From the NCBI GenBank assembly GCA_018697195.1, contig CM031857.1, forward strand, positions 50,117,471 through 50,181,470: a DNA stretch of 64,000 nucleotides, written 5' to 3'. Shown piece by piece: positions 47,376 through 60,200 of this stretch (the first letter of the stretch is position 1; the number at the start of each line of letters is the position of its first letter). Source of the stretch: Certhia americana (Eukaryota > Chordata > Aves > Passeriformes > Certhiidae). The notes beneath the pieces are model-generated. The model searched no databases. It was not told the origin of the DNA and saw only the letters and a program-made list of their open reading frames with translations. Both the position numbers and the translations under genes were made by a program.

Positions 47376-50300
47376 GATTTGTTCCATTATCGTCTCAGTA
47401 GCCAAACCCCTTTCTCCTCTTAATTTATGATCTTGAAATAGAAAGGAAACTTCCACAAATCATTAAAAGTCATGCACAAAACGTACAGTTATATAAGGAG
47501 CACTCTTTTTAGTGTAACAGCCGAACATTTAGAGAAAAAATCCACACTGATATAATAGAGAAACACAATATTTATCAATATTTTTCCACTGTTATGATTC
47601 AGTGAAAATGCTTTCTGAGACTTTTCACTCCTATGGCTTTCTTGCTTAAAGAGAACCTTTATATGAGCAGATGTCAGAATCACCCATTGCCTTTCCAACT
47701 CTCATTTGCTACATTGTGCCACGTGCTGTTCACCTAATGCGTTTCTCAAAAGAAGTTGCTGCAAGTTTGCTCTCCACAGATGGATTTTTCAGCCTTCCCT
47801 GAAATTTTTCATTTTTCCTGTGTGGAGTCTTTTATGAATTCACCAGTTCTTGCTCTATAAGGAGATATGTTATTTATATTGGATCTACTCCTCAACCATT
47901 ACTTATTTGATTTTACCTTTCCTGACATTTTGTTTCTCAGCCCACATATATGTACACAAATGTGCCTAGAGTATTTTCCATTTCTGTACAATTTTTTAGT
48001 TCCCACAAATGCATGTCTTCCTCAGATTCATTCAACTCCCTATTCACTACCAACATCTTGACACTAGCAAACAGCCGTTCATGGAAAAATTTTTCCCATG
48101 ACTCAATTTGGGAATCAGTTTTTCCCCATTTCCTTTGTCTGCCTGTAAGTTTAAGATCTGAAGGTTTCCCTCTGAAACAGTCACACTAGTCTAAGATAAC
48201 TGAATTAGCCTTCCTTACATCCTGCCCCCTAGTGAACCTCCCAGTCTAGAAACCATAAGGAATCCCATCCGAGCAGTAGATTCTGGTACAAAGCCTCCTG
48301 TGATGAGGCAAAAAAAATCAAATTAATTGTATCTAATGACTTTGAAGCCCCCAGTAACAATCACATAAGGAAAGTACAAGGAAAGACCTCATCACTATCT
48401 CTGCTATTTCACAGTTTATTTCTTTCAGGCTCCTCAGATTAATACCATCTGCTCCTGGTAGTTCACTGCATTTGTCTTTCTTAAGTTGCTTCGTAACTTC
48501 CTCCTGAGAGACTGCAGTCTCTCTTAAGGCAAATGTCTAGTTTCCCATAGGAAATGCCCTCTGAATAGCACCTTCCATGGAAAACACAGATGCAGGAAAT
48601 TTGTTTGACTTCACTCTTAGCTAATCCTCCTTTCCAGCTGACTCCTCATGGCCTATCATGCACAGTCACTTGTGCAATTTTTAAAACAAAAACAGGTAGC
48701 AGTATGTTGTATTGGAAACTTGATTATATCTTAGACAAAAGTATTCTGTACTTGTATAGCGAAATATCACTTTATGATCTCAGAGCTTCTTTATAGTGTT
48801 TATTCCCAACATTTATTGTGGTAGAATATTTCAGACAAAGAATAATTAGGATTCTAATAAATATTTTCCTAATTTAAACCATTTTTCTTTATGCCCCCAA
48901 ACAATTATGTCTCCCTGGAAGAATTTCTCTTGATTAGAAGTAAGCTGAGCCTTCTACATTCCTCACCTCAATTTACTCCTGCAATTACATGATGAATCTT
49001 TTCCTTTTTCCACAATCTCCAAAATGAATTATCAAATAATCAGTTGCTTATGCTGTCACTAAATTAGTCCAACCTGCCATTCTGCAAAGGCCAATGAAGT
49101 GGTGCACTAATTATGTTTAGTAAGTATCTTATAAAGGAATGACTTTGGCTAAAACAACAATTTGGAATTGAATGTCTTGTATGGGTGCTGCTTGTTCAAA
49201 CAGAACCAATAGCATGAACTCTCACTGATTCAAGAAATTATGGAGAGGCATGCAAATTCTGCTGTCAAGCCAATAAAGTAAACAAACTAAGACACAATGG
49301 GATTAAAAGATGTGATAAAAGTCTGAGATCAAAGAATCCTCGTCAGAAACTCTTATGCACCAACAGTCACTTCTCATGCAAAATGAGTTGTAACTATACT
49401 GAAGTCAGACAGGTAGAAAAAGCAATCCCCAGAACAATCAGAATTGTTGGTTTCCGAGGGGTTTACAGCATCAAATACAATTCCTTATAATACTATTATA
49501 AACAATGTGGAAACTAGTAAATGCTACAGAAAACAGGTGTAGAAGACTTCCTGCAAGGATTTCCAATTAATAGGCAGCTGTATTCTGCACTTCTGCTTTA
49601 CAGCACAGCAGATCCAACAGCAGTGAAACCTGTTCTCTAATTATGATGTGCCAAGTGGCTTAATCAGTTTGCAGTCTTTCCTTTTTAGGTAAATGAAAAC
49701 ACGATTAAATAAGCAGTGTAGAAAAGGTAAGAGAGTATCCTCTGAATAAAATAATTCAGGTCTAGATAATGCTGAACTGTCATCAACATCTTATGACAGT
49801 GCAGAAAGAATCAATCACAGAGCAGTTTTTTAGGTTTGAAAAAAAGAAACTGCGCAAAGATAATATTTAATTAATACACTCTTAATAACACTACTTAATA
49901 GCTAAAAGATGTCTCTTTTACAGTTTCAGATATGATACACAGTACTTCCTTCTACAGTAACTATTGTATTTAAATGCTTGATAGTCATTTCTTGTAGAAT
50001 CCAAGAAAATTCCCTAATAATGTAGTCAGTTGTGTGACTATGATCTTACCAAATATTCCTTGATTCACTGAGTTTCCCTTGGTTTGCTCGAGACAGGTGG
50101 GGCTCAGAAGGATTACAAGGAAATTAAACTGCAGATTGTGTCAATGGTGTGTACATAACAGCCACAAAAGACAGAAGAAACTTTCTGAGAACCAGTCATG
50201 TCATGACTTACTGGTGACTTACTTTTACCTACCACCATTTGAAAATTGTATCACACTTTGAAGCCTGCAGAAATTTATGCCTTCAAACCTTTAATAAAAT

Positions 50301-53300
50301 TATCTTTTGAGAATTTCAGATATTGCCTTAAAAGCCTTTTTTCTCTTTTTTAAAAGATTTGAACATTCTAGTTTTGCAGGTTTTCCAGGTATTTCTCATC
50401 TTGCAGAATAGCTGCTGATTGTACAAATAAAGGAAATAGTTTTTCATGTTTGTTGGTATGTGCTGTCATTCAACTTCATTGAAAACACTCTTACTTCTGT
50501 ATTCTAATAATGCGTGTAAAAACAGTGCATGTTCACCTGTGTTTATCAATTATTTCTTAGCACATTTTTATTAGGACTTTTTTCTCTCTCTTCTGCCTAA
50601 AGAAAGTAAGTCAGGGTATGGATTATCCATTTAAATTTTCTAATTGCTTGACATTAATACATCCCTTTCTGATGAGATAACCTGAACAAAACATATTATG
50701 AAGCTCTATTTCAGTTGCTAAATAACTACTGATATATGTAGATGACTTTATCATACCTCCTGAGCCCTCATTGGCCCTTGTTTAAAATATTGCTGAGATT
50801 GAGCTTTTTTTAACTGGTTTTGCACATTGGTTAGAAGTCATAATTATATTTCCATAATAGTACCCAGGCATCTTTCCTGAGTTAATTTAAGATACAGCAA
50901 GGCGTATGACTAATTAAAACTTCATTTAGAACCAGGTACTCTTGAGAGCTGTGCATAAATGGCCTTGGGACATTTTTTTAAATACAGAAAAATGATCTGT
51001 GGGATAGGCTCTATGTCTCTACTACCTTACAGGCAATTAAATTAAAAAATATATATAAAATTCTCTATCATAGTCTTTTGATTGCATAGAATTCCATAGT
51101 AACACAAAATAAATTTTTTTTTTAATGTTAAAAAAAATAGTAAATGAACAAGCCGTGACCGTCAACCCAATATTAACTGTTTCAAGAATTGAGGCAAATT
51201 TTACAGGAGAAGGCCAGGGAAGAGATTACACAATGGGGTTATCAAAAGCTAGACTGGTCTTGGATACAATTGCTTGGTTCTTGCATATAGACTCAGCTTA
51301 CAAACCCTGTAGGTAATAAAACATAGCTCTGGAAGAGAAAAGGAGTATAAAGTTATAAATAGAAATTCACTGTCAAATATTCCTTCAGCATCAGTGGAGA
51401 CAAGGCACAGACGGAGAGGAGATTAAATCTACAGGAGACCTGGGGTTTATTAATTAAATGTCTGATATTGCAAAACATGTCTGGGGTGAACATAACCAGT
51501 CTTGTCTTGGTGAATTGATTTTCTGATAGTCTTGAAGACTACTGGCCAGTATCCTTGATAAAAATCTTTGCATCTACATTATGGAGAGAAATCAGAAAAT
51601 AAGAATCACATTCTGGACATTTATTAGATTTAGTTTAAATGTTAAATTCTTGCATGGCAAACAAACTTTCTCTAGAGTTACTGAACTTACTCCCTATCAG
51701 CTCTAAAAGCAACTGTGAAAAATCTTTACATAAGCCTGCTGGGACTCCACCAAAGCCAAGTGTTTGGGCAAAAGACAATTTTTCATCTGATCTCCAAGAT
51801 TCCCAAAACATCACTGTCTTCATTGAAAGAAGAGAAGACACTTTTGTGTAACATATAGAAATGGAAAACAGATATGTGCTAGCCCTGTAATACTGTGGTT
51901 TTCTCATGCCTTTAAAAAATTTCAAAAATCGATAGAACTAAGCAAAAACTGTGTTAAAATAATTTGAATAAGCTTGCAAAGTCAAATAGTGAAAATAAGG
52001 AAAATTTAGGCAGCCTTCACTCAATCCCTCTTGTACTTCTCCCTTACTCTGCAGTACTACCCTAACACAATAAATCATGCAGCCTGTATTGTAATGAAAG
52101 GACAGTCTTCTGGAAGTTTAGGAACAATTTGGGAACAAACACAAGTTTGCATGTAAATAAGCACACACTAATCATTTCTTCTTTTGCAAATTATTTCTCA
52201 GCGCTTACTTAAAAATAACTTTTTTTTTTCCTAGCAGAATAGTGATTTCCTTCTCCTTTGCATGCAGGTAGGAACTAGTATAATTTTTGACTTGGAGTGA
52301 AGTTTCTTTCTCACCCATCCAATATCTCTTTGTCTCTAAGCATATTTATGAAATCAATAAGCAATGTAAAAAAAACTGTGTTTATTGCCCCTTAAAGAAC
52401 ACTGCATCAGCAAAATGAGACAATAGAAGGCTAGTAAGAGATTCAAGTTCAGATCTTCTAAATATAGAACCTTGTCTTGACAAATGTAACAGGAGGATGG
52501 GGCAAGAAAAGACAAGTAAAAATTGTATGTGAGAAAAATAATGAGAAAATTGGTACATTTTAAGATGAAACTTTAACTCCTTCTACCAATTTTCGTACAT
52601 ACACAATAAAATTTTCATTTTACTGTTACCACTGACTTTTAAAGAATTCAGTGATGGGGGTTTTATTCTGTTGTGTACCATCTACTGTGACAATGTCCTG
52701 CTTTGTTGTTGGTGCTCCTGTGCACAGCTTTATGGCAATAGCAAAAGCTTTCCATATCAGATTTATTCCTGAGAACTTTTTAACCAACATAGACAACATC
52801 AAAGTTCACTATATGATGTATGGGTGCTCCCCCTCAGCTCAATTTTACCTTCAAGTAGGTTCCACACTCTTACTGGAATATACAAGTGCATCATCATCAG
52901 AATAAACTATTAAGTATATAATTTTTTATATACTTTAATACATACTGAGTAGAACTGCACACGGTGGTACATGTCCACTGAAAGCCTCCTCTGAGAAGGA
53001 ATTCCATTCGAACAAAGACAGCTGGCTTTCATGAAAATTCAGCTTTAAGCCGGGGTCAAAGCAATGTGTAGTTGAGAGGAAGCCACCAGAAAACTTGAGA
53101 AGCTGGAGCTGTTTTTCCTCTGTGTATGTGTGTCACTGGTCCTTAAGTAGCCCAGGTGGTGGTTAGAAAAAGTAAGGAGGATGCTGCTCAGTTGTCTGAA
53201 GTATGAATTCCTAAAAGTGTCCTGGCAGTTTACAGGTATTAATCACACAAACTGCTCTCTTTTCCAATACCCAAGCCTGTGCTATAGGTAGAACTCCTGG

Positions 53301-53401
53301 ATATTTGCTCTGGGTAGGCCAGATCATCAGTAGCCAGCTTGAAGTTCTAAAGCAAATTTTCTAGTTTTAACCAAAGATTTTTGCCAATCTATTCAAGTAA
53401 G

Positions 53402-53520
53402 AATACAAACACATTGTATGTACATATATAAAAATATACATTGTATAATATATGGGTATGCGTGGGCACGTATGTGTGCATATAAATATACACACGTGGT
53501 TAAATATAAATATATTACTT
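53402..53520. repeat. AT-rich alternating purine-pyrimidine stretch
   Basis: TACATATATAAAAATATACA followed by TATGCGTGGGCACGTATGTG and TATAAATATACACACGTGG. It is a degraded TA/TG/CA microsatellite. Confidence 0.7.
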
Positions 53521-53933
53521 GCAAAGGAGCAGCAAGGGCAATCAATAGAGGAATTATACTTATTTATTTTTTTAGTTAATACAGACTCATAAAGTTTAGG
53601 GATTTTTTTTTAAGCAGCACTGAAGTCTGCAGTAGTATTTTACAGCTATTAGTGCAAGACCTTGCCATGTTTTCCTTTCTACAGGGGTTGTGCCCCTTAT
53701 AGTGTTTTGTTTTCATAGCTCTTTAGAACTGAACAAACCAGAAAGTAAATTAAACTCAGCTAAAAGTATGTGGTTATCTAGGTGTGAAGCATAACATGGA
53801 AAACAGAATTTTGTCCAGTTTCCACATGAAAAAAAAATCAGCCATGGCTGAGTCATAACAGTCAGCCCACGTCTACCAGAAACTGCTGAAACTTTATTTT
53901 CCTTATGAAAATGTCTAGGATTTGGACAATCTT

Positions 53934-53973
<40 letters not shown>
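53934..53973. repeat. (TTAG)10 tetranucleotide array
   Basis: Ten perfect TTAG units, 40 bp, with no interruption. Confidence 0.95.
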
Positions 53974-54110
53974 CTTTTAATGAATGAAGATTAAAAAAAA
54001 TCCCTAAAATACTTACCTACATTTTTCTAAATCTCTTAGAATCTGGGAAGGACTAAAAATCTCAATCTTCTTTATATTTGAAGATACAAGAGGAACCTGA
54101 TCTGAAAAAT

Positions 54111-54178
54111 TTCTTTAACAAAAAGAAAGACACAAAGAGAGAAAAAAAAAAAAATAAAAAGAGGGGGGAAAAAAATAT
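54111..54178. repeat. Purine-rich low-complexity tract
   Basis: A/G-rich with an A13 run (54143-54154 area) and a G6 run followed by A7. Too degenerate for one motif. Confidence 0.75.
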
Positions 54179-55607
54179 GAAGGAAGTTCTCATGGAGCAA
54201 ATATCTTCAGAAACCTCAGTCTTATACCAGAGTACATGTACTTGAAATTGTACCTCAGTTTTGAGGTATACATATGAAAATCTTAGAACTACATTTCAGT
54301 AACTAAAGCAAGCAGCTTCATAACTCAGCTTTATCATTTGGATCAGCCCACGACACAACTCTTCTCATCAAAACAATATATCAGCTGAAATGAAAGGTTC
54401 CTTGCTAGTTTTATCCTCTTAATGTACAGAGGTCTTCCCTTTCCCTGAAACTATTTGAAATTCTCTTGAATTTAGACAATTTATAGCTTCTGTTCTTAAT
54501 ATACAGTAGATACTATAAAAAAAAACACATGAAAAAGAGGACTATAAATTATGGTTCCTTTACTTTTTGTAAATTATTTACTGTTATACTGTTAAAGTGC
54601 TGTTAACTTGTGTGACAACAGTACTTGTGATTTTTCCCTTTGTCAACAAATCCTTGATATTTCTGTAAGGACACTGATCCAGGCAGTATGTCTGGGAAAA
54701 CCAAAATTGCCACTGCAGCAGGTCAGCATCCTGATACTTCATCTGGCCCAGTCCCAAGAGGACCCAGTTCCAGAAGGTGAGACTCCTTATATTCATGCAT
54801 GGAATGTGTTCTGAATACTGCAAGGGTCAGAGAGAATGAGACTTCCAAGATGACAGGGGGAAGTTTCCAAGAGACCAGTAGTCATTGGCATTAGAGGTGG
54901 CAGCAATAGAGGAAGTCCCTGGGATGGCTGGAAATGAGCCATGAGAAAAGGACCCCAGGGTAACAGGGAGAGTTACCTACACATCATGGTTATTTCTGTT
55001 TGTATAACTCTATCACTAGGAGTTTTATTACTTGAGAAGGCAGTTAAATACTATGGCCCAGATGTGAACAAAACCTGGCTCTTCAAGAGCTTTTCAATCT
55101 CTCAGAAGCATTCACTAATAAAATGTCTTACAAAGCATCTTTGGCTAACTGATCACTGGCCACAGCTTGCTGTTGCCATCAGCTTGTGAGGCAAATAAAG
55201 CACTTTGAGGTACTCATCATCTGGCTGCTTCTGCAAAATGCCTGTACGTGCACTAGCGGCTTGGTGAATATACAAAGATATGAAGCATGTGTTCCTCCCA
55301 CCACACCTAAGAAAACCTTTACACAAGTTAGTTAATTACTGCTTCTGGATGCCTTTGATCTTTTCACTAGCAGTTTAGTATAAAATGTAGCAGAGGACAG
55401 AAAGACAAAGAGATATAACGCAGTGCCTTTAAGTCGTTACCTTCAATTATCCCTAGAATTTGTTATATGGTATACAAGAGCAAGTTTTAAATGGGAAGCT
55501 AAGCAATAAGTATCCAAAAAAGAATTCTCCATCAAGCAGCTAAGTAAACAGCTATCTCCACAAAAAGGCACTTTGCCTAGAATGAGATGTGAAAAACCTC
55601 ACTGTCC

Positions 55608-56480
55608 ATGGAGCTGTAGGTTTTGGGCCTCTGGAAATCCTAACCATAACCATTAAAGGGATTCTGGGCTTGAGGCTGAGGTACCCAGAAACATGGGAGG
55701 TTAGAAACATCTGGAGAGAGCAATACTGGCACAGTGCCTTGCTCCACTCAGCATCCCTCACCAATCATGAAGCACAAGCCTTGCAAAATGGGCCCCCCAT
55801 GGAGCTGGGAAGCTCAGCCTAGCTGCCATTAGGGTTAGGGTTCAGAGAGCCACAAAACCCACAGCACCAAGAACGTTGGGAGTGGGAAGGGCATGCCAAA
55901 AGGTGCACAGTCGTGCACTAGCATTGTTCACCCCTTTGTAATCTGGGACACCCATGATGCTGGGTACTTCAGCTTCAGCCCTGAGCTGTCATTAGGGTTA
56001 GAGCTGGAGATAACAAAGCTACAGAGGCTGCAGCTCCAAGAACACTGGGACTGGAAAAGGTGTGACATAGGGAGCACACCACTGCACCCCTGTAATTGCC
56101 TCCACACTTTACCAAACAGGACAACCAATGCTGCTGAAGACCTCATCCTCTGCTCCAAGCTGTCATCAGGGTTATGCTTCAGGAAGCTGCCACAAAGACT
56201 AGCTCCAGTGGCACTGGGGCTGGAAAAGGCACGCCAAGAGGGGCATGGCACTGCATTCATCCTACCCATTTTTCCAATTTGGCACATCTGTGGTGCTGAG
56301 TCCACAGTCTCCAGCTGCCATCACTGTTACCATTAGGTTTCTGAGGTCCATAAAGGCTAGAGCTCTGAGGACACTAGGGACGCAAACAGCATGCCATCGG
56401 GAGCACCAACACTGCTGTTGCAATGTTGCACTTCTGGATGTAATGAGAAAGACACGGGAGAGACAAATCATCTGTCTGGG
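55608..56480. repeat. Diverged tandem repeat, period about 155-175 bp
   Basis: Clear unit starts share AGCTG(C/T)CAT(T/C)A: 55821, 55984, 56158 and 56313, giving spacings of 163, 174 and 155 bp. Each unit repeats the same order: AGCTGYCAT..., then a gap, GGYACTGGGRCTGGAAAAGG-like, then a GGCATG/GGCAC block, and then a block ending CTGGAGCT/CCAAGCTG. A still more diverged unit can be placed at 55608-55820. One unit carries CATTAGGGTTAGGGTT, a telomere-like stretch. Open frames on both strands (147 and 125 codons) cross several units and are most likely by-products. Confidence 0.7.
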
Positions 56481-56907
56481 GTTGGGGCTGACCCTGCCAC
56501 AGGCCAGGGAGAGGGATGTTGGCACTTCCTTCAGCTCAGGCTAAGCAAAAACAAAAACATGCATTTATTCATAATATTCAAAGCAGACAACACAGCCACA
56601 AATGTTTATGAAAGATGTAGGCAGAAAAAATAAAAGCGAAAATATGCTTGATCTGCTTATACTAAGGTAACATGAGAAAGTTCCCTCATTCCATTATTCA
56701 GTGGATTTGCTGTTTACTTCCTGATGAGATGACAGTTTCTGCCTACGCCCATGCTTCCTTTTTGAACTGATAGCGCAGCTTTTGTAGACAATGGGTCCTT
56801 TGAAATTTCCAAAAGGATAAAGACTGGCTTCATCTTTCTTTCCTAAATGCTTTTATTTTTCTGTCTGAACTAGGAGACAGGATGTTCATCCTCACTAGCA
56901 GAATAAG
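56481..56907. other. Short intergenic stretch
   Basis: Unique AT-rich sequence between the tandem repeat and the antisense CR1. I see nothing in it. Confidence 0.6.
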
Positions 56908-57230
56908 TCACAGAATCATGGAATGGTTTGTGTTGGAAGGGGCCTAGAAGATCGCCTAGTTTCAACACCCTGGGCAAGGATCCTTCCACAAAACCAGGTT
57001 GCTCAGGGCCCCATCTGAAATGACCCTGAGCACTACCAGGAGGGAGCATCCACCACTTCTCTGGGCAACCTGTTCCAATGTCTCGCCACTCGCACAGTAA
57101 ATAATTTCTTTCTAGTACCTAATCTAAACCTACCCACATTAAAGCCATTGCCCCTTGTTCTGACACTACATGACCTTGTCAAATGTCCCTCCTTGTCTTA
57201 CCCCAGAAGGCTGATATAAAGCTGCTTCCC
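56908..57230 (-). mobile_element. CR1 LINE 3' fragment, antisense
   Basis: On the + strand CACAGAATCATGGAATGG and GTTGGAAGGGGCCTAGAAG are the reverse complement of a CR1 3' end. It continues with CACCCTGGGCAAGG, CCAGGTTGCTCAGGGC, CACTTCTCTGGGCAACCTG, AAAGCCATTGCCCCTTGTTC and CACTACATGACCTTG, in the right order for CR1. This is the best-preserved copy in the window. It is 5' truncated near 57230. Confidence 0.9.
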
Positions 57231-60200
57231 AACTGCAGCAGTGTTATGACAACCACCACTATACTGATTTATTAGTAATTTCTTGGATCAGTTCTATTCC
57301 ATTAATAACTATTGCACTAATTTTAATACAAATAATAATAATAAAATATTAATTGAACAGCTATTTCTAATATAAAAAAAAATTATATTTACCGATGAAT
57401 AATTTTCTAAAGAGTGCTTCATTAAGAGTCACGTGCTGCTCATAACTGAGCATAGGACTGTGGCTAAATGAGGACTAAGCCTTGTTTCCTCTCTCTTCGT
57501 ACTAGGACTCAGTGAGGAATGCATCTTTTATTGAACCCTTCATTTTCTACCATTTTGTTCTCAGGAACCTATGGGCTTGTAGCACACTGACTGCAGATAA
57601 TTCATTACTAATATTTGTTTAGAGGGACAGCAATCAATCAGTCAAGAAGAAAAAATACATTTTGGGTGGCTGGTTCTGAACCTCCACAGAGAAAGATGTG
57701 GCACATACTCATATGATCTGCATGTTGATCTGCAAAAGGAAGTTAATAATGGTAAAATTATTCAACATGTGCTCTGCTTTGTACATCCTCATGGATCTAG
57801 AAGGAGCAAAAATTGGTTTCATTGGATGTCTGTTTGCTTTTACACAGAAGGTTTTAACTACTTTAATTATATTCTTCCCTCTGTAACAAAGGCATATTTT
57901 GTTGACACACTCATTTAATTATGAGACTGAAGTCAGTGCTTTGACCTGTTGCACACCAGCAGATTACAAGACAGGGACTGGGGGCCCTTTTCTGTTAAAG
58001 AACATTAATGAAGAACAGAAATCATTTGCTCATTGGGTTAAGGTCCAAAATAACTTTTGTCTACTGGTTCAGACTAGGTTTGTAGACCAACTCTTACCCT
58101 ACAGAAGTTAGAACAAAGGGGCACAAAAGTACAAGACATGATAAATTACACAACTCTGAACAGGGTCAAATGCTCCCATGTCTGTGTTGTGTACCTATGG
58201 GATTACACTTCCAAAATGGAGTGTTTGCTGAAAGCCAGAAGAATTCTAGTCTAATTAATCCATCAGCTAATCAAAAGTGTAATCAAAAACACAAGAAGGA
58301 GGGAGAGGGAGGGAAAAGATGCACTAAGCAAACAAACAAACAAGAAAATATTAAAACTAAAAGTCATCAAATTAGCATGATTAATGGCAAGATGAAGGGA
58401 TGGCAACCTACTGTCAGGAAGGATTTCAAAGACTCGGATATTGTCACTCTATCATCCTGGAGATAAAAAAGCAGAGTCATTAATATTCAAGACTTTGCTT
58501 TTGAAGCTCTGGATTGTTCACATCCCCTGCACAGTTTTTCCATATAAACAAACCAAAACCACTGGAAGGATTGGATTACATAGCAGGTTATATAGATGAT
58601 GAAGTGGGAACAGGAATGGTTAGGATAACAAGAGTTTTATAAATGTTAAGTTCTTGTACAAGAATGAAAGTCAAACATACTGCTTAAATTAGCAGAACAC
58701 ACAAAGTAAAAAATGGTTAGAAACCTCAAGTAGGAATGACTCATCCTGTAAACCTGAGGTCTCAGCAGGAAAAACGGACATTGGAGAGAGAAACCAACTC
58801 AAATTTAAGAATTAGGAGCTTTAAAATGGATTACAGGAAAAGAAATCTGACTCAAAAGGTTATTGGGCTAAAGAAAGGCTGCCAAGAGAAATAGTTAAAG
58901 ATACAGTTATCAAAGAACTTAACACAATAAGAAAAGAGCATTGACAGGCTTGTAACATTTCTGTATAGGATGAAATCACTCCTGAAATCACCCAGTGGCA
59001 CAGACTAGACAGAGCTGTGATTCTTTACAGCCAAATTTCTCTTAAAAAATGGAGTGGAATTCCTTTTACTCGCATTCAGCAAATTAAAGCATGTCAAACA
59101 ATCTTTTTTATACTTAAATGATGCAGTGTGTTTGCCCTCAGTGTTTGTGCTGGGCCCAGGTTTACAAGGTTACTGCAGGTTACGGCATTGTACACATGCA
59201 CATCATTAATGGTCAGGGCTGAAGCACTGCTTCTGTAAACAGCAGTGGGCTTGGGCAAAGAGCTCCCGGGTCCAAGTGCCAATGCAAGCTTCTGCTGCCA
59301 TATGGCATGGAGACAGGCAGCAGGGTCAGCATTTCACAGTGTGCTGCCTGCTTTCCTTCCTCAGATTGATGAGCATTAGCCAAGGAGCTGTCCATATAGG
59401 CTTGCAAGGCAATATCACATGTGTAGTCAGCTGGTGTGGATTTTTTAAAAAAATTAAAATAATCTGAATGTGTCAATATTCAGGGGTTTGGTTTTATGGG
59501 TTTCTTTTCCCTCATCATTTTTTTTTCTTTGTTAGGGCTGAGTGGTAGCTTCTAAGGAAAGCTAGGTGAAAAAACAATGTTTCTTTCGAGAAGCAAACTA
59601 AAATTCTGAAACAAGGGAATGTTTTTAACACAAAAATACTCACAGGACTCAAATACTGAAGAGGACTTTCAACAAGAGCTGCATTCATGGTCAAAAAATT
59701 CAGAACACCGCATTCTGTGCTGGAAAGATCAAAATTCCACAATTCAACCTAGGACAGGAAGTCCAGTAGCAGCCATTTTCAACTCTAATTTCAGTGCATC
59801 AGGATAGAAAAAAGGAAAGTATAAGGTTACTTCTCTCTTGCTGAAAAAGGGGAAGGACAATAGAAGTGCTTCACACTCAGGGATGAAGCAGAAATAGGAG
59901 AAAGACGAGGATAAAATGAGGGAGTTGTAGCTTCCTCACAGGGCTTTATTCAGTTAGATTGCAGAACAGTAAGATCAAGACCTCCAGGTGCAAGTGGGAA
60001 AAGGCTCCTAAAGGACCATTGTATTGTCTGCTCCTCGAAGTAGCATAAAACCAGCTCTCCACTCATCCTTTCAGCCACCACAGTCCTGAAAGAAAAGCCC
60101 TTGCAGAAAGGCAGCCAGGTACAACCACCAAGCTGCCCTTTTGGGCAGGAGAACTGCAGGCTCCCATCTGCCTTCCCTTGGAACAAGGGCCAACAGCTAA

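Larger units (their letters stand above)
45915..55607. other. Intergenic region, no recognisable gene
   Basis: AT-rich, with C15 at 47361-47375, a (TTAG)10 array at 53934-53973 and a purine-rich tract at 54111-54178. No exon or repeat family is recognised. Confidence 0.6.

Noticed and set aside
53843..53852. Palindromic GCCATGGC as a regulatory site
   Set aside because: A lone short palindrome in 64 kb is expected by chance and has no context.
55893..56336. 147-codon frame (+) and the 125-codon frame on the - strand over the same area
   Set aside because: They run across the tandem repeat units and have no family resemblance. Open frames on both strands of a repeat are expected when units lack stops.
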